From Sporomusaceae bacterium (GTDB lineage Bacteria; Bacillota; Negativicutes; Sporomusales; UBA7701), in contig JAVKTQ010000005.1 in assembly GCA_031460455.1 (NCBI GenBank), forward strand, positions 1 through 64,000: 64,000 nucleotides of DNA, given 5' to 3'. This document shows, piece after piece, positions 46,219-55,497 of this stretch; positions within the stretch are counted from its first letter, which is position 1, and every line of letters starts with the position of its first letter. The notes below the pieces were generated by a model that worked only from the letters and a program-made list of their open reading frames with translations, was not told where the DNA came from and made no database searches. A program made the position numbers and the translations under genes.

Positions 46219-48183
46219 ATGCGCAAAAACAAAGCCTACCTCAACTGCCTATCGCGCCGGCAGGCGCAGGAACTCTGGCGGCAAAGCCTCGAAGCCGGCG
46301 GCTGCTTCGCCGCGCCACCCACCGAAACAATCGCCGTTGACGCCGCCCTCGGCAGAGTCACCGCCTCCTCGGTCTACGCCAAAAACTCCGTGCCCCACTA
46401 CAACGGCGCCGCCATGGACGGCATCGCCGTCTGGGCCCCCGACACCTTCGGCGCCCAAGAGACCGCCCCTCGCCGCCTCACCCTGCTCAGCGCCGCCAAG
46501 CCCTTCGCACCCGGCGGCTGCTACATGGTCGACACCGGCGACGCCATGCCGGCCGGCACAAACGCCGTCATAATGATCGAAGATGTCCACATCGACGGCG
46601 CTGCGGCCGAGATCACCGCCGCCGCCTCTCCCTGGCAGCACGTCCGCATCATCGGCGAAGACATCGTCGCCCAGGAGATGGTCGTCCCCGAACACCGCGT
46701 CATCACCCCGGTCGACATCGCCGCCCTGCTCGCCGCCGGCCTGGAAACGATCGAAGTCGTCAGAAAACCCCGCGTCGCCGTAATACCCACCGGCGACGAA
46801 CTCGTCGCCACCAGCGCCGAACTCAGGCCCGGCGCCATCCTCGACGTCAACTCCCACATGCTTGCGGCCGCCGTCCTCTCCTGGGGCGGCGAGCCCGTCC
46901 GCCTGCCCATCGTCCGCGACAACGGCCAGGCCATCAAACAAACCGTCTTCGCCAGCCTCCAGACCTGCGACATGGTCGTCATCAACGCCGGCACCTCCGC
47001 CGGCCGCGAAGACTACACCGCCGACGTCCTCGCCGAGCTGGGCGAAGTCCTCGTCCACGGCGTAGCCATCAAACCCGGCAAACCCGTCGTCCTCGCCCTC
47101 TGCCAGGGCAAACCGGTGATCGGCCTGCCCGGCTACCCCGTCTCCGCCATGCTCACCGCCGAACTTTTCGTCCGCGACATCCTGCTCGCCCGGCAGAAAC
47201 TGCCCGTCCCCGAGCCGACCCCCGTCGAAGCCGCCCTCGTCAAACAAGTCGCCTCCGCCATCGGCGTCGAAGAATACATCAGAGTATCGCTCGGCAGCAT
47301 ACGCGGCAAAACGGTCGCCGCTCCCCAGGCGCGGGGCGCCGGCCTCATATCCTCCCTTACAAAAGCCCAGGGCCTCATCGTCGTCGACGAAGCCAGCACC
47401 GGCCTCGCCGCCGGCGCCGTCCTGCCCGTGACGCCGCTCGGCCGCGTCCGGGCCGCCGACACCATCCTGGCCGTCGGCAGCCACGACATGGCCCTCGACA
47501 TCCTCGGCGTCCACCTCCGCCGCCGGTCGGGCAACCTCTCCCTCGCCTGCGCCAACGTCGGCAGCATGGGCGGCATGATGGCCATCCGCAACAACGAAGC
47601 CCATATCGCCGGCATCCACCTCCTCGACGCCGCCACCGGGGAATACAACATCTCCCAGGTCGCAAAATTCCTTCCCGGCGGCGACTGGCGGCTAGTCCAC
47701 ATGGCCATGCGCCAGCAGGGCCTCATCGTCCCCGCCGGCAACCCGCGGGGCATAACCGACCTCGCCGACCTCGCCGGCCCCGGCGTCGTCTTCGTCAACA
47801 GGCAGCGCGGCTCAGGCACGCGCATGCTGCTCGACTACCGCCTCGGCCAGGCCGGCATCGACCCGGAGGCGATCGCCGGCTACGAAAAAGAAGTCGGCAC
47901 CCACATGGCCGTCGCGGCCTCAGTCGCCGCCGGCGCGGCCGACGCCGGCCTCGGCGTCCAGGCAGCCGCCCTCGCCCTCGGCCTCGACTTCATCCCCGTC
48001 GCCCAGGAACAATACGACCTCATCCTCAACTTCGCCGCCGACGACGCGCGCGGCCAGTACATCATCGACATCCTGCGCAGCGATGAATTCCGCCGCGAGA
48101 TCGAAGCCCTCGGCGGCTACGACCTGGAGGGCGCAGGCCGGATAATCGCCGCCGGCGCCGGCGGAGTGCCGGACCGCCGATAA
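46219..48183 (+). CDS. MoeA fused to a C-terminal PBP-like domain
   Basis: A 654-residue fusion. Residues about 1-410 are a second complete MoeA (HYNGAAMDGIAV and NAGTSAGREDYT). Residues about 418-640 match the PBP-like domain related to molybdate/tungstate-binding proteins (for example GIHLLDAATGEYN and NRQRGSGTRMLLD). There is no signal peptide, so the binding domain is cytoplasmic and may capture or sense the oxyanion during insertion. GGAGGG precedes the ATG. Such fusions are common in anaerobes, though their exact role is not settled. Confidence 0.92.
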   Translation: MRKNKAYLNCLSRRQAQELWRQSLEAGGCFAAPPTETIAVDAALGRVTASSVYAKNSVPHYNGAAMDGIAVWAPDTFGAQETAPRRLTLLSAAKPFAPGGCYMVDTGDAMPAGTNAVIMIEDVHIDGAAAEITAAASPWQHVRIIGEDIVAQEMVVPEHRVITPVDIAALLAAGLETIEVVRKPRVAVIPTGDELVATSAELRPGAILDVNSHMLAAAVLSWGGEPVRLPIVRDNGQAIKQTVFASLQTCDMVVINAGTSAGREDYTADVLAELGEVLVHGVAIKPGKPVVLALCQGKPVIGLPGYPVSAMLTAELFVRDILLARQKLPVPEPTPVEAALVKQVASAIGVEEYIRVSLGSIRGKTVAAPQARGAGLISSLTKAQGLIVVDEASTGLAAGAVLPVTPLGRVRAADTILAVGSHDMALDILGVHLRRRSGNLSLACANVGSMGGMMAIRNNEAHIAGIHLLDAATGEYNISQVAKFLPGGDWRLVHMAMRQQGLIVPAGNPRGITDLADLAGPGVVFVNRQRGSGTRMLLDYRLGQAGIDPEAIAGYEKEVGTHMAVAASVAAGAADAGLGVQAAALALGLDFIPVAQEQYDLILNFAADDARGQYIIDILRSDEFRREIEALGGYDLEGAGRIIAAGAGGVPDRR

Positions 48184-48200
48184 CCCAAGGAGGGATACTG

Positions 48201-48500
48201 ATGACAGGCACAATCGAGCTCAGGGCCTTCATGGGCCTCGCCGACACCTTCCGCGAACGCGGCTGGGACAACCCCCGCCAGGTCGGCCTCGACGGCCCCA
48301 CCAGCGGCTACGAACTCCTCGCCATGCTCGACATCCCCGTCGAGCAAGTCGAAGGCATCTTCATCAACGGCAAAGTCTCCCTGCCGCCCGTCGCCGTCGT
48401 CAACCCCGGCGACCGCGTGGCCCTCGCGCCGCCAGGCATCCCCGGCCCGTACCGCGTGCTGCTCGGCTTCAAACGCAAACTGCCTGGCGAAGGAGAATAG
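48201..48500 (+). CDS. MoaD/ThiS-like beta-grasp protein without a GG tail
   Basis: A 99-residue protein that looks like a ubiquitin-fold sulfur-carrier relative: a central VEGIFINGKV strand and NPGDRVAL near the end match MoaD/ThiS spacing. It ends in GEGE about 20 residues after the expected tail position, so it cannot be thiocarboxylated in the usual way unless processed. It precedes a genuine MoaD with GG end by 2 bp. It may be a structural partner or a divergent carrier. Confidence 0.68.
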   Translation: MTGTIELRAFMGLADTFRERGWDNPRQVGLDGPTSGYELLAMLDIPVEQVEGIFINGKVSLPPVAVVNPGDRVALAPPGIPGPYRVLLGFKRKLPGEGE

Positions 48501-48502
48501 CC

Positions 48503-48739
48503 ATGCGGCTCGAAATACGTCTATACGCCACCCTGCGCCAGGCGGTCCCGGCCTCGCCCGACGGCGTCGTCCCCCTCGACATCCCCGACGGCGCCACCGT
48601 CGCCCAGGTGCTGGGCCTCATCAAAATCGACCCCGCCGATGTCCGCATGATAATGGTCAACGGCGTTGCCGCCGAACTCGGCCAGACACTAAGGGACGGC
48701 GACCGCCTCGGCCTCTTCCCGCCGCTGGGCGGTGGCTGA
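48503..48739 (+). CDS. moaD: MoaD-type sulfur carrier protein
   Basis: A 78-residue beta-grasp protein ending PLGGG, giving the C-terminal GG needed for adenylation and thiocarboxylation. VNGVAAELGQTLRDGDRLGLFPP is the typical MoaD end (split here by a loop). It donates sulfur for the pterin dithiolene. It is followed immediately by a ThiF/MoeB-type activating enzyme. Confidence 0.87.
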   Translation: MRLEIRLYATLRQAVPASPDGVVPLDIPDGATVAQVLGLIKIDPADVRMIMVNGVAAELGQTLRDGDRLGLFPPLGGG

Positions 48740-48740
48740 C

Positions 48741-49472
48741 ATGGGCCGCGCAGAAACGCTCGCCATGCTCGCCGCCGGCCAGGTGCCCGAACGCTACCTG
48801 CGCAACATCGGCACCATCGGCGCCGCCGGCCAGGCGCGCCTGCTTGAAGCCAAAGTCGCCGTCGTCGGCGCCGGCGGCCTCGGCGGCACCATCGTCGAAC
48901 TGCTTGCCAGGCAGGGGATAGGGTACCTCAAAGTCATCGACGGCGACGCCTTCGCCGCCCACAACCTCAACCGCCAGCTCCTGGCCGCCGAAAACAACCT
49001 CGGCGCGAATAAAGCAATCGCCGCCGCCGCGCGGGTCGCGGCCATCAACAGCGACGTCGCCGTCGACGCCGTGCCCCGCATGCTCGACGCCGACAACGCC
49101 GCCGGCCTCCTCGCCGGCATCGACATCGTCGTCGACGCCCTCGACAACATCGCCACCCGGCTGCTGCTCGGCCAAACCGCCCGCGACCTCGGCATCCCCC
49201 TCGTCCATGGCGCCATCGCCGGCTTCACCGGCCAGATCGCCACCATCCTCCCCGGCGACCCCGGACTCGACAGAATCTACAAACTGTGCGCCGGCCAGGC
49301 CAAAGGCATCGAAAACGCCCTCGGCAACCCGGCCGCCACCCCGGCCCTCGCCGCCTCGCTCCAGGTGCAGGAAGTCGTCAAACTCCTCACCGGCGTCGGC
49401 CGGCCGCTAAGCCGCCAACTGCTCTACTTCGACACCGAGCTTAACCTCTTCGAAATCTTCACCCTCGGCTGA
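48741..49472 (+). CDS. ThiF/MoeB/HesA-type adenylyltransferase
   Basis: A 243-residue E1-like protein with the nucleotide motif VVGAGGLGGTIVE near 38-50, the conserved DGD and NLNRQLL, and DALDNIATR. It should adenylate the C-terminal Gly of the preceding MoaD. The usual zinc-binding CxxC pairs of MoeB are not evident, as in some ThiF-like members. I take the ATG at 48741; an in-frame GTG at 48732 overlaps the moaD stop. Confidence 0.88.
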   Translation: MGRAETLAMLAAGQVPERYLRNIGTIGAAGQARLLEAKVAVVGAGGLGGTIVELLARQGIGYLKVIDGDAFAAHNLNRQLLAAENNLGANKAIAAAARVAAINSDVAVDAVPRMLDADNAAGLLAGIDIVVDALDNIATRLLLGQTARDLGIPLVHGAIAGFTGQIATILPGDPGLDRIYKLCAGQAKGIENALGNPAATPALAASLQVQEVVKLLTGVGRPLSRQLLYFDTELNLFEIFTLG

Positions 49473-49483
49473 CCGCCGGCCCC

Positions 49484-49658
49484 GGCTGTCGATAAAGGCC
49501 CATCTGCGGCGTACCCGCAAGGGGCAGGCCGCCCCTCTAAGCGCTGAAGCGCCAAGAGTGGCGCACTTGCTCCTCGGCTGCCATCCTCAGCGTACGTTCG
49601 TGTACGCTTCCGGTGTCAGCCTGCGGTGCGCCTTGCATCTGGACCTTTCTAGCCAGCC
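49484..49658 (+). repeat. Dispersed structured repeat, copy C (long form, 175 bp)
   Basis: Outer arms GGCTG and CAGCC pair, and inner arms AAAGGCCC and GGACCTTT pair with one mismatch, each next to CATCTG. Compared with copy B it has an extra segment after the left core (GTACCCGCAAGGGGCAGG) and a further arm with a CTCT..AGAG pair. The interior AGCGTAC/GTACGCT hairpin is retained. It lies between the ThiF-type gene and tupB. Confidence 0.83.
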
Positions 49659-49721
49659 TGAGTTTTCCCTACAGGCCCCGGCAGACCGCCGGAACAACAA
49701 AGACAACACCAAGGAGCGCCT

Positions 49722-50426
49722 ATGCACGACATCTGGCAGGGCCTCGGGCAGGCCTTCTCCCTGCTCGCGGGCGGCGACAGCGAACTATATGACGTCATCT
49801 TCCTCACCCTCAGGGTATCGGGATTGGCGACCGTCATCAGCGTCCTCATCGGCCTGCCGGTCGGCCTGTGGCTGGCCCTCAGGGAATTCCCCGGCAAACG
49901 CCTCCTCGTCAGCCTCGTCAACTTCTCCATGGGCCTGCCGCCGGTCGTCGTCGGCCTGTTCGTCAGCCTGCTCCTGTGGCGCTACGGTCCCCTCGGCGCC
50001 CTCGGCCTCATGTACACCCCCTGGGCCATCATCATCGCCCAGGCCGTCATCGCCAGCCCCATCATCGCCGGCCTCTCCTTCGCCGCCATCGGCAGCTTGA
50101 GCCCCAAACTCCGCCTTCAGCTCCTCTCCCTCGGAGCGACCGGCTGGCAGGTCAACTGGCAGCTCATCCGCGAAGCAAAACTCGGCCTCATGGCCGCCGT
50201 CATCGCCGGCTTCGGCGGCGTCGTCTCCGAAGTCGGCGCCTCGATGATGGTCGGCGGCAACATCAAAGGCCAGACCAGAGTCCTCACCACCGCCACCGTC
50301 ATGGAAGTCGGCAAAGGCAACTACGACATCGCCATCGCCATCGCCTTCGTCCTTCTCTTCGTCGCCTACAGCGTCGTCGCTCTGCTCACATACCTCCAGC
50401 ACAGCGGAAAGGGGGAAGGGCGATGA
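49722..50426 (+). CDS. tupB: Tungstate ABC transporter permease
   Basis: A 234-residue permease with about five or six hydrophobic helices and the ABC-permease EAA-like loop (LSLGATGWQVNWQLIREAKLG split around 130-150). It matches TupB-type tungstate permeases. GGAG precedes the ATG and its stop overlaps tupC (ATGA). A repeat element separates it from the cofactor genes, but no terminator with a T run is seen, so it may be in the same transcript. Confidence 0.87.
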   Translation: MHDIWQGLGQAFSLLAGGDSELYDVIFLTLRVSGLATVISVLIGLPVGLWLALREFPGKRLLVSLVNFSMGLPPVVVGLFVSLLLWRYGPLGALGLMYTPWAIIIAQAVIASPIIAGLSFAAIGSLSPKLRLQLLSLGATGWQVNWQLIREAKLGLMAAVIAGFGGVVSEVGASMMVGGNIKGQTRVLTTATVMEVGKGNYDIAIAIAFVLLFVAYSVVALLTYLQHSGKGEGR

Positions 50427-51484
50427 CCGAAATCCTCGTTTCCCTTGAAAACGTCACCTTCGACCGCGGCCCCCGCAAACGCGTCCTCGACATCGACCGC
50501 CTCGCCGTCAGCCGCGGCGAACTCGTCGCCCTCGTCGGCCCCAACGGCGCCGGCAAAAGCACCCTCCTCCAGGTCATAAACCTTCTCCATCCCCACCGCG
50601 GTGCCATCGCCCTCTTCGGGCAGGACGCCCGCCGCGCCGACAAAACCGCCCTGCGCCGCCGCTGCGCCATGCTCTTCCAGGACGCCCTCCTCCTCGACGA
50701 CACCGTCTTCGCCAACGTCGCCTGGCCTCTCAAAATCAGGGGAATCGGGCCTCATGACATCACAGCCCGCGTCCGCCGCGCCCTCGCCGACTTCCGCTGC
50801 GACCATCTCGGAGAACGGCGGGCCAGATCCCTGTCCGGCGGCGAAGCCCAGCGCGTCTCGCTCGCCCGTGCCCTCGCCGTCGACCCCGACCTCCTCCTCC
50901 TCGACGAACCCTTCTCCGCCCTCGACCCGGCGACCAGGAACGAACTCATCGGCGAAATCCGCCACCTGGCCGAAACAAGAGGCATGACCGTCATCCTCGT
51001 CAGCCACAGCTTCGCCGACGTCCTCCACTTCGCCGAACGGGCCGTCGTCATGGAAGCCGGCCGCATCGTCCAGGACGACAGGCCGGAAACCGTCCTGCGC
51101 CGCCCCGCCAACGAACAGATCGCCCGCCTCGTCGGCATGGACAACATCCTCCCCTGCCGGCTCGAAAGGGTGGGAGAAGAGACCTGCGTCACCCTCGCCG
51201 GCGGCCTGCGCTTCCCTTATCCCGCCGCCGTCAGCGGGCCGGTCTCCGCCTGCTGCCTCCCCGGCGACGCCCTCCAACTCTGGGACGACCGCCTCGCCGC
51301 CTCCACCGTGCCGTGGGTCGCCGTCGAAGGCCGCGTCCAGCGCCTGTTGCCCGGCATCGGCGCCGGCAAACTGTTCGTCCGCGCCGGCGAACTAACCCTC
51401 TGCGCCCGCGTACCGCGCGCCTTTGCCCCCGAAAGCGATACCGTAAAACTTGCCTTCGACCCTGCGGATGCCCATATAGTTTAA
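50423..51484 (+). CDS. tupC: Tungstate ABC transporter ATP-binding protein
   Basis: A 353-residue ATPase with Walker A GPNGAGKST near 36-44, ABC signature LSGGEAQR, Walker B LLLLDEPFSALD and the switch His (VSHSF). A C-terminal region of about 120 residues could be a regulatory oxyanion-binding domain like that of ModC. It pairs with TupB. No TupA substrate-binding protein is encoded nearby. Confidence 0.89.
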   Translation: MTEILVSLENVTFDRGPRKRVLDIDRLAVSRGELVALVGPNGAGKSTLLQVINLLHPHRGAIALFGQDARRADKTALRRRCAMLFQDALLLDDTVFANVAWPLKIRGIGPHDITARVRRALADFRCDHLGERRARSLSGGEAQRVSLARALAVDPDLLLLDEPFSALDPATRNELIGEIRHLAETRGMTVILVSHSFADVLHFAERAVVMEAGRIVQDDRPETVLRRPANEQIARLVGMDNILPCRLERVGEETCVTLAGGLRFPYPAAVSGPVSACCLPGDALQLWDDRLAASTVPWVAVEGRVQRLLPGIGAGKLFVRAGELTLCARVPRAFAPESDTVKLAFDPADAHIV

Positions 51485-51515
51485 TCTGATCTGTCTACAG
51501 AAGTGGGGGAGTACC

Positions 51516-52301
51516 GTGCCGAAATTCGCCGCCAACTTAAGCTTCCTCTTCACCGAAGTCCCGTTCCCGGAGCGCTTTGCCCTCGCCCGCGCGGCCGGCT
51601 TCACCGCCGTCGAATACCACTTCCCCTACGACTACAGCCCGGCCGCCCTCAAAGAGCGCCTCCAGACCAATGGCCTCAGCCAGGTCCTCTTCAACCTGCC
51701 GCCCGGCGACTGGGCTTCAGGCGAGCGCGGCATTGCCGCCGTCCCCGGTAGAAGTGCGGAATTCCGGGCCGGGGTGGGCAAAGCCGTCGAATACGCCTGC
51801 GCTTTAGGCGTGCCGCGGGTCAACTGCCTGGCCGGCATCATGGTAAAAGGCCACAGCGAAGCCGAGCACCGGCAGACGCTCGCCGCCAACGTGCGCTACG
51901 CCGCCGAAGCCTTCCACGCCAACGGCCTCAGCCTCGTCGTCGAAGCCATCAACCGCTTCGACATGCCCGGCTTCCTCCTCAACAAAACCTCCCAGGTACT
52001 AGAACTCATCGCAGAAGTAGCCATGCCCAACGTCTTCCTCCAGTACGACATCTACCATGCCCAGCGGGAAGAAGGCGGGCTTATCAGCACCCTGCGCAGC
52101 CATATCGCCCGCATCGGCCATATCCAGATCGCCGACAACCCCGGCCGTCACCAGCCGGGCACGGGGGAAATCGACTACCCCGCCATCTTTGCCGAACTCG
52201 ACGCCCTTGGCTATGAAGGCCACATCGGCCTCGAATACATCCCCAGCCCCGACACCGCGGCCTCCCTCGGGTGGCTAAAACAGTTCGGCTACACGCTATG
52301 A
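51516..52301 (+). CDS. hyi: Hydroxypyruvate isomerase family protein
   Basis: A 261-residue TIM-barrel protein of the Hyi/OtnI sugar-phosphate isomerase superfamily, with VEAINRFDMPGFLL, YDIYHAQ and GHIQIADNPGRHQPGTGE containing the expected Glu, Asp and His metal ligands. It would interconvert hydroxypyruvate and tartronate semialdehyde or isomerise a related keto-aldehyde. It starts at GTG after GGGGGAG, 31 bp behind tupC. Its link to the AOR module may be that its product is an aldehyde, which is inference. Confidence 0.85.
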   Translation: MPKFAANLSFLFTEVPFPERFALARAAGFTAVEYHFPYDYSPAALKERLQTNGLSQVLFNLPPGDWASGERGIAAVPGRSAEFRAGVGKAVEYACALGVPRVNCLAGIMVKGHSEAEHRQTLAANVRYAAEAFHANGLSLVVEAINRFDMPGFLLNKTSQVLELIAEVAMPNVFLQYDIYHAQREEGGLISTLRSHIARIGHIQIADNPGRHQPGTGEIDYPAIFAELDALGYEGHIGLEYIPSPDTAASLGWLKQFGYTL

Positions 52302-52364
52302 GCAGGAAAAGCCGCCGCGACGGAGAAATAAAACAGCGCGAAAACATCCGGGGAGGGCGATAAT

Positions 52365-52712
52365 ATGATCAAACGCAACGGGAGTCTGCCCAGCGAAGTA
52401 TTTGCCAACCGCTTCGGCGGCAACGGCGAGGTCAAGTTCACCAGAATAATCGAGAAGGACGACTTCCAGGGTAAGGGCAGATTATTCTCCATCACCGCCC
52501 TCGAGCCGGGCTGCTCCCTGGGCCTCCACACCCATACCGGCGAAATGGAGGTCTACTACATCCTCCGCGGCCAGGGCACCGTCAACGACAACGGCGCCGA
52601 AACCCTCGTCGGCCCCGGCGACGTCGTCCTCACCAAAGACGGCGAAAGCCACGCCATCGCCAACACCGGCGACACCACCCTCGAACTCGTCGCCCTGATA
52701 CTGTTCAGCTAA
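52365..52712 (+). CDS. Small cupin-domain protein
   Basis: A 115-residue single cupin. Motif 1 GLHTHTGEMEVYYILRG supplies His, His and Glu ligands, and motif 2 DGESHAIANTG supplies His. The first 30 residues are polar. It may bind metal and act as a small isomerase, storage or sensing protein; no substrate can be assigned. GGAGGG precedes the ATG and a terminator follows, so it ends the AOR-associated run of genes. Confidence 0.85.
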   Translation: MIKRNGSLPSEVFANRFGGNGEVKFTRIIEKDDFQGKGRLFSITALEPGCSLGLHTHTGEMEVYYILRGQGTVNDNGAETLVGPGDVVLTKDGESHAIANTGDTTLELVALILFS

Positions 52713-52721
52713 CACAAAAGG

Positions 52722-52748
52722 ACCGCAACCTCCCGGTTGCGGTTCTTC
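52722..52748 (+). terminator. Intrinsic terminator after the cupin gene
   Basis: ACCGCAACC (52722-52730) pairs with GGTTGCGGT (52735-52743) across a TCCC loop, followed by TCTTCT. Confidence 0.75.
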
Positions 52749-52755
52749 TCATGTC

Positions 52756-52990
52756 GGCCGTCCAGCAGCGCCCATCTGCGGCGTACCCGCAAGGGGCAGG
52801 CCGCAGTTCTAAGCGCTTACGCGCTAAGAACTAGCGCACTTGCTCCTCGGCTGCCATCCTCAGCGTACGTTCGTGTACGCGCGATGCTGTTAAACCGATC
52901 CTGTGCAAACAACGCGTCTAAACATTGTCGCGGAGGAAACGGTGGTGTCAGCCTCCGGTGCGCCTTGCATCTGGGCACTTCTGAACGGCC
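52756..52990 (+). repeat. Dispersed structured repeat, copy D (long form with insert, 235 bp)
   Basis: GGCCGT and the terminal AACGGCC pair, and AGCGCCC pairs with GGGCACT with one mismatch beside CATCTG. It shares the long-form segments of copy C, and its extra arm AGTTCTaAGCGC / GCGCTaAGAACT is nearly perfect. About 60 bp of unrelated sequence (roughly 52880-52945) is present after the GTAC hairpin where copy C has none. It lies between the cupin terminator and the convergent helicase gene. Confidence 0.8.
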
Positions 52991-53006
52991 GCGGCAATAC
53001 GTTGTT

Positions 53007-54479
<1,473 letters not shown>

Positions 54480-54542
54480 ATTAACTTCCTCCTTATATTC
54501 TTGTATCTATGTAGGTACCGCTAGTATTCCCCGCAGAAAAAA

Positions 54543-54572
54543 GAGAATTCCCTGCCGTGCGGCAGGGAATTC
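54543..54572 (-). terminator. Perfect hairpin with T run upstream of cshA
   Basis: AGAATTCCCTGCCG pairs perfectly with CGGCAGGGAATTCT. On the minus strand a T run follows, so it would stop read-through from the zinc-ribbon gene or attenuate cshA. Confidence 0.8.
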
Positions 54573-54597
54573 TCCGGCCGAAAAGATTACAAAAACT

Positions 54598-54627
54598 AAA
54601 AATCCCCCGCCAAACGGCGGGGGATTT
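54598..54627 (-). terminator. Terminator of the zinc-ribbon gene
   Basis: AAAATCCCCCGCC pairs with GGCGGGGGATTTT around AAAC, with T residues following on the minus strand, directly after the stop codon. Confidence 0.9.
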
Positions 54628-54634
54628 TGAAATC

Positions 54635-54934
54635 CTAGTAACGCTTGTTGGCGGCGAAGCAGTCGCGGCAGTAAACCGGACGGTCGCTGCTCGGACGGAA
54701 AGGAACCTGGGTCTGCACGCCACAGGCGGCGCAGGTAACGTCGTGCATTTCGCGCTGTTGGTAGCTGCCGCCGCGGCTCATGCCACGGTTCTGCTGCTTG
54801 CGGGCTGCACGGCACTCGGGGCAACGGCCCGGCTCGTTGGTGAAGCCTTTCTCGGCGAAGAAATCTTGCTCCGAAGCGGTGAACACGAACTCGGCGCCAC
54901 AATCGCGGCAGGTAAGGTTTTTGTCTTGACTCAT
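54635..54934 (-). CDS. Small zinc-ribbon protein
   Basis: A 99-residue protein with two pairs of CxxC motifs: CRDCGAEF with CPECRAAR, and CAACGVQT with CRDCFAAN. They form two treble-clef or zinc-ribbon units, the first resembling the 'probable zinc-binding' domain common in Firmicutes and Chloroflexi. A nucleic-acid or ribosome role is likely but unproven. The ATG at 54934 follows GGAGG; a further in-frame start at 54964 lacks such a site. Confidence 0.85.
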   Translation of the reverse strand: MSQDKNLTCRDCGAEFVFTASEQDFFAEKGFTNEPGRCPECRAARKQQNRGMSRGGSYQQREMHDVTCAACGVQTQVPFRPSSDRPVYCRDCFAANKRY

Positions 54935-55044
54935 ATCAATAGCCTCCTCAAAATTTTTACCCAAATAGATAATTGAGAACTCATCGGGCTTCCCGTTTGA
55001 GAAGGACTAATGAAACTTCCCTAGCCTATTATATGGGCTCTTAA

Positions 55045-55073
55045 ACTATAACCTAATTTTGGGCGATAGTCAA
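55045..55073 (-). promoter_or_regulatory. Strong sigma-A promoter for the zinc-ribbon gene
   Basis: On the minus strand TTGACT and TATAGT are separated by 17 bp. This is among the best sigma-A matches in the window and implies high expression. Confidence 0.82.
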
Positions 55074-55235
55074 GGAAAAACCAGAAAAAATTTTCCGCCG
55101 CCGCCCTCGCGGCGGAAAACAACCTCGCCGAGCCGGTAAACGCCGGCGGATTTCGAATAAAAAATGTAAGAATTAGCGGTGGCAAGCCTAATAATATAAA
55201 GAATTAATACTCGATTTGCTAATCGAGGAAAAACA

Positions 55236-55264
55236 TTGCCCCCGCCGCTTTAATAGTGTAAAAT
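55236..55264 (+). promoter_or_regulatory. Sigma-A promoter for the 52-residue gene
   Basis: TTGCCC (55236-55241) and TAAAAT (55259-55264) are 17 bp apart, about 45 bp before the start codon at 55309. Confidence 0.7.
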
Positions 55265-55308
55265 ATAAACATGACTACCGTCGCAACCGACCATTACAGG
55301 AGGATATA

Positions 55309-55467
55309 ATGAAAAGCACAGACAACTGGTGGTTCTATCAGGACTCGAAAGGGCAGTGGCGGTGGAAACGGACAACCTTCGTCGGCAAAATCGTCGGCTA
55401 CTCCCCTGGCTATCCCAGCAAAGAAGACTGCATCGCCCACGCGAAGCTCAGCGGCTACCTCGGCTAA
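55309..55467 (+). CDS. Small YegP/DUF1508-like protein
   Basis: A 52-residue protein with WWFYQDSKGQWRW followed by a turn and YPSKEDCIAHAK, which resembles one repeat of the YegP/DUF1508 fold (Y-x-D-x2-G-x-[YW]-R-W ... S-K-x2-C). YegP proteins usually carry two such units; here there is one. GGAGG precedes the ATG. Function is unknown. A second small gene follows after 30 bp. Confidence 0.7.
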   Translation: MKSTDNWWFYQDSKGQWRWKRTTFVGKIVGYSPGYPSKEDCIAHAKLSGYLG

Positions 55468-55497
55468 TCGTTTTCGGAGCGGAAAGGAGTTCCCGGC

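Larger units (their letters stand above)
54935..55308. other. Divergent intergenic region
   Basis: No gene is seen in this AT-richer 374-bp region. It holds the two divergent promoters listed separately, a hairpin TTTTCCGCCGC/GCGGCGGAAAA (about 55090-55118) and a short CGATT..AATCG repeat near 55212-55227. The minus-strand 5' leader is over 100 nt long. Confidence 0.6.

Noticed and set aside
54543-54627. Two perfect hairpins as copies of the dispersed repeat
   Set aside because: They lack the CATCTG core and arms, and behave as ordinary terminators for the minus-strand genes.
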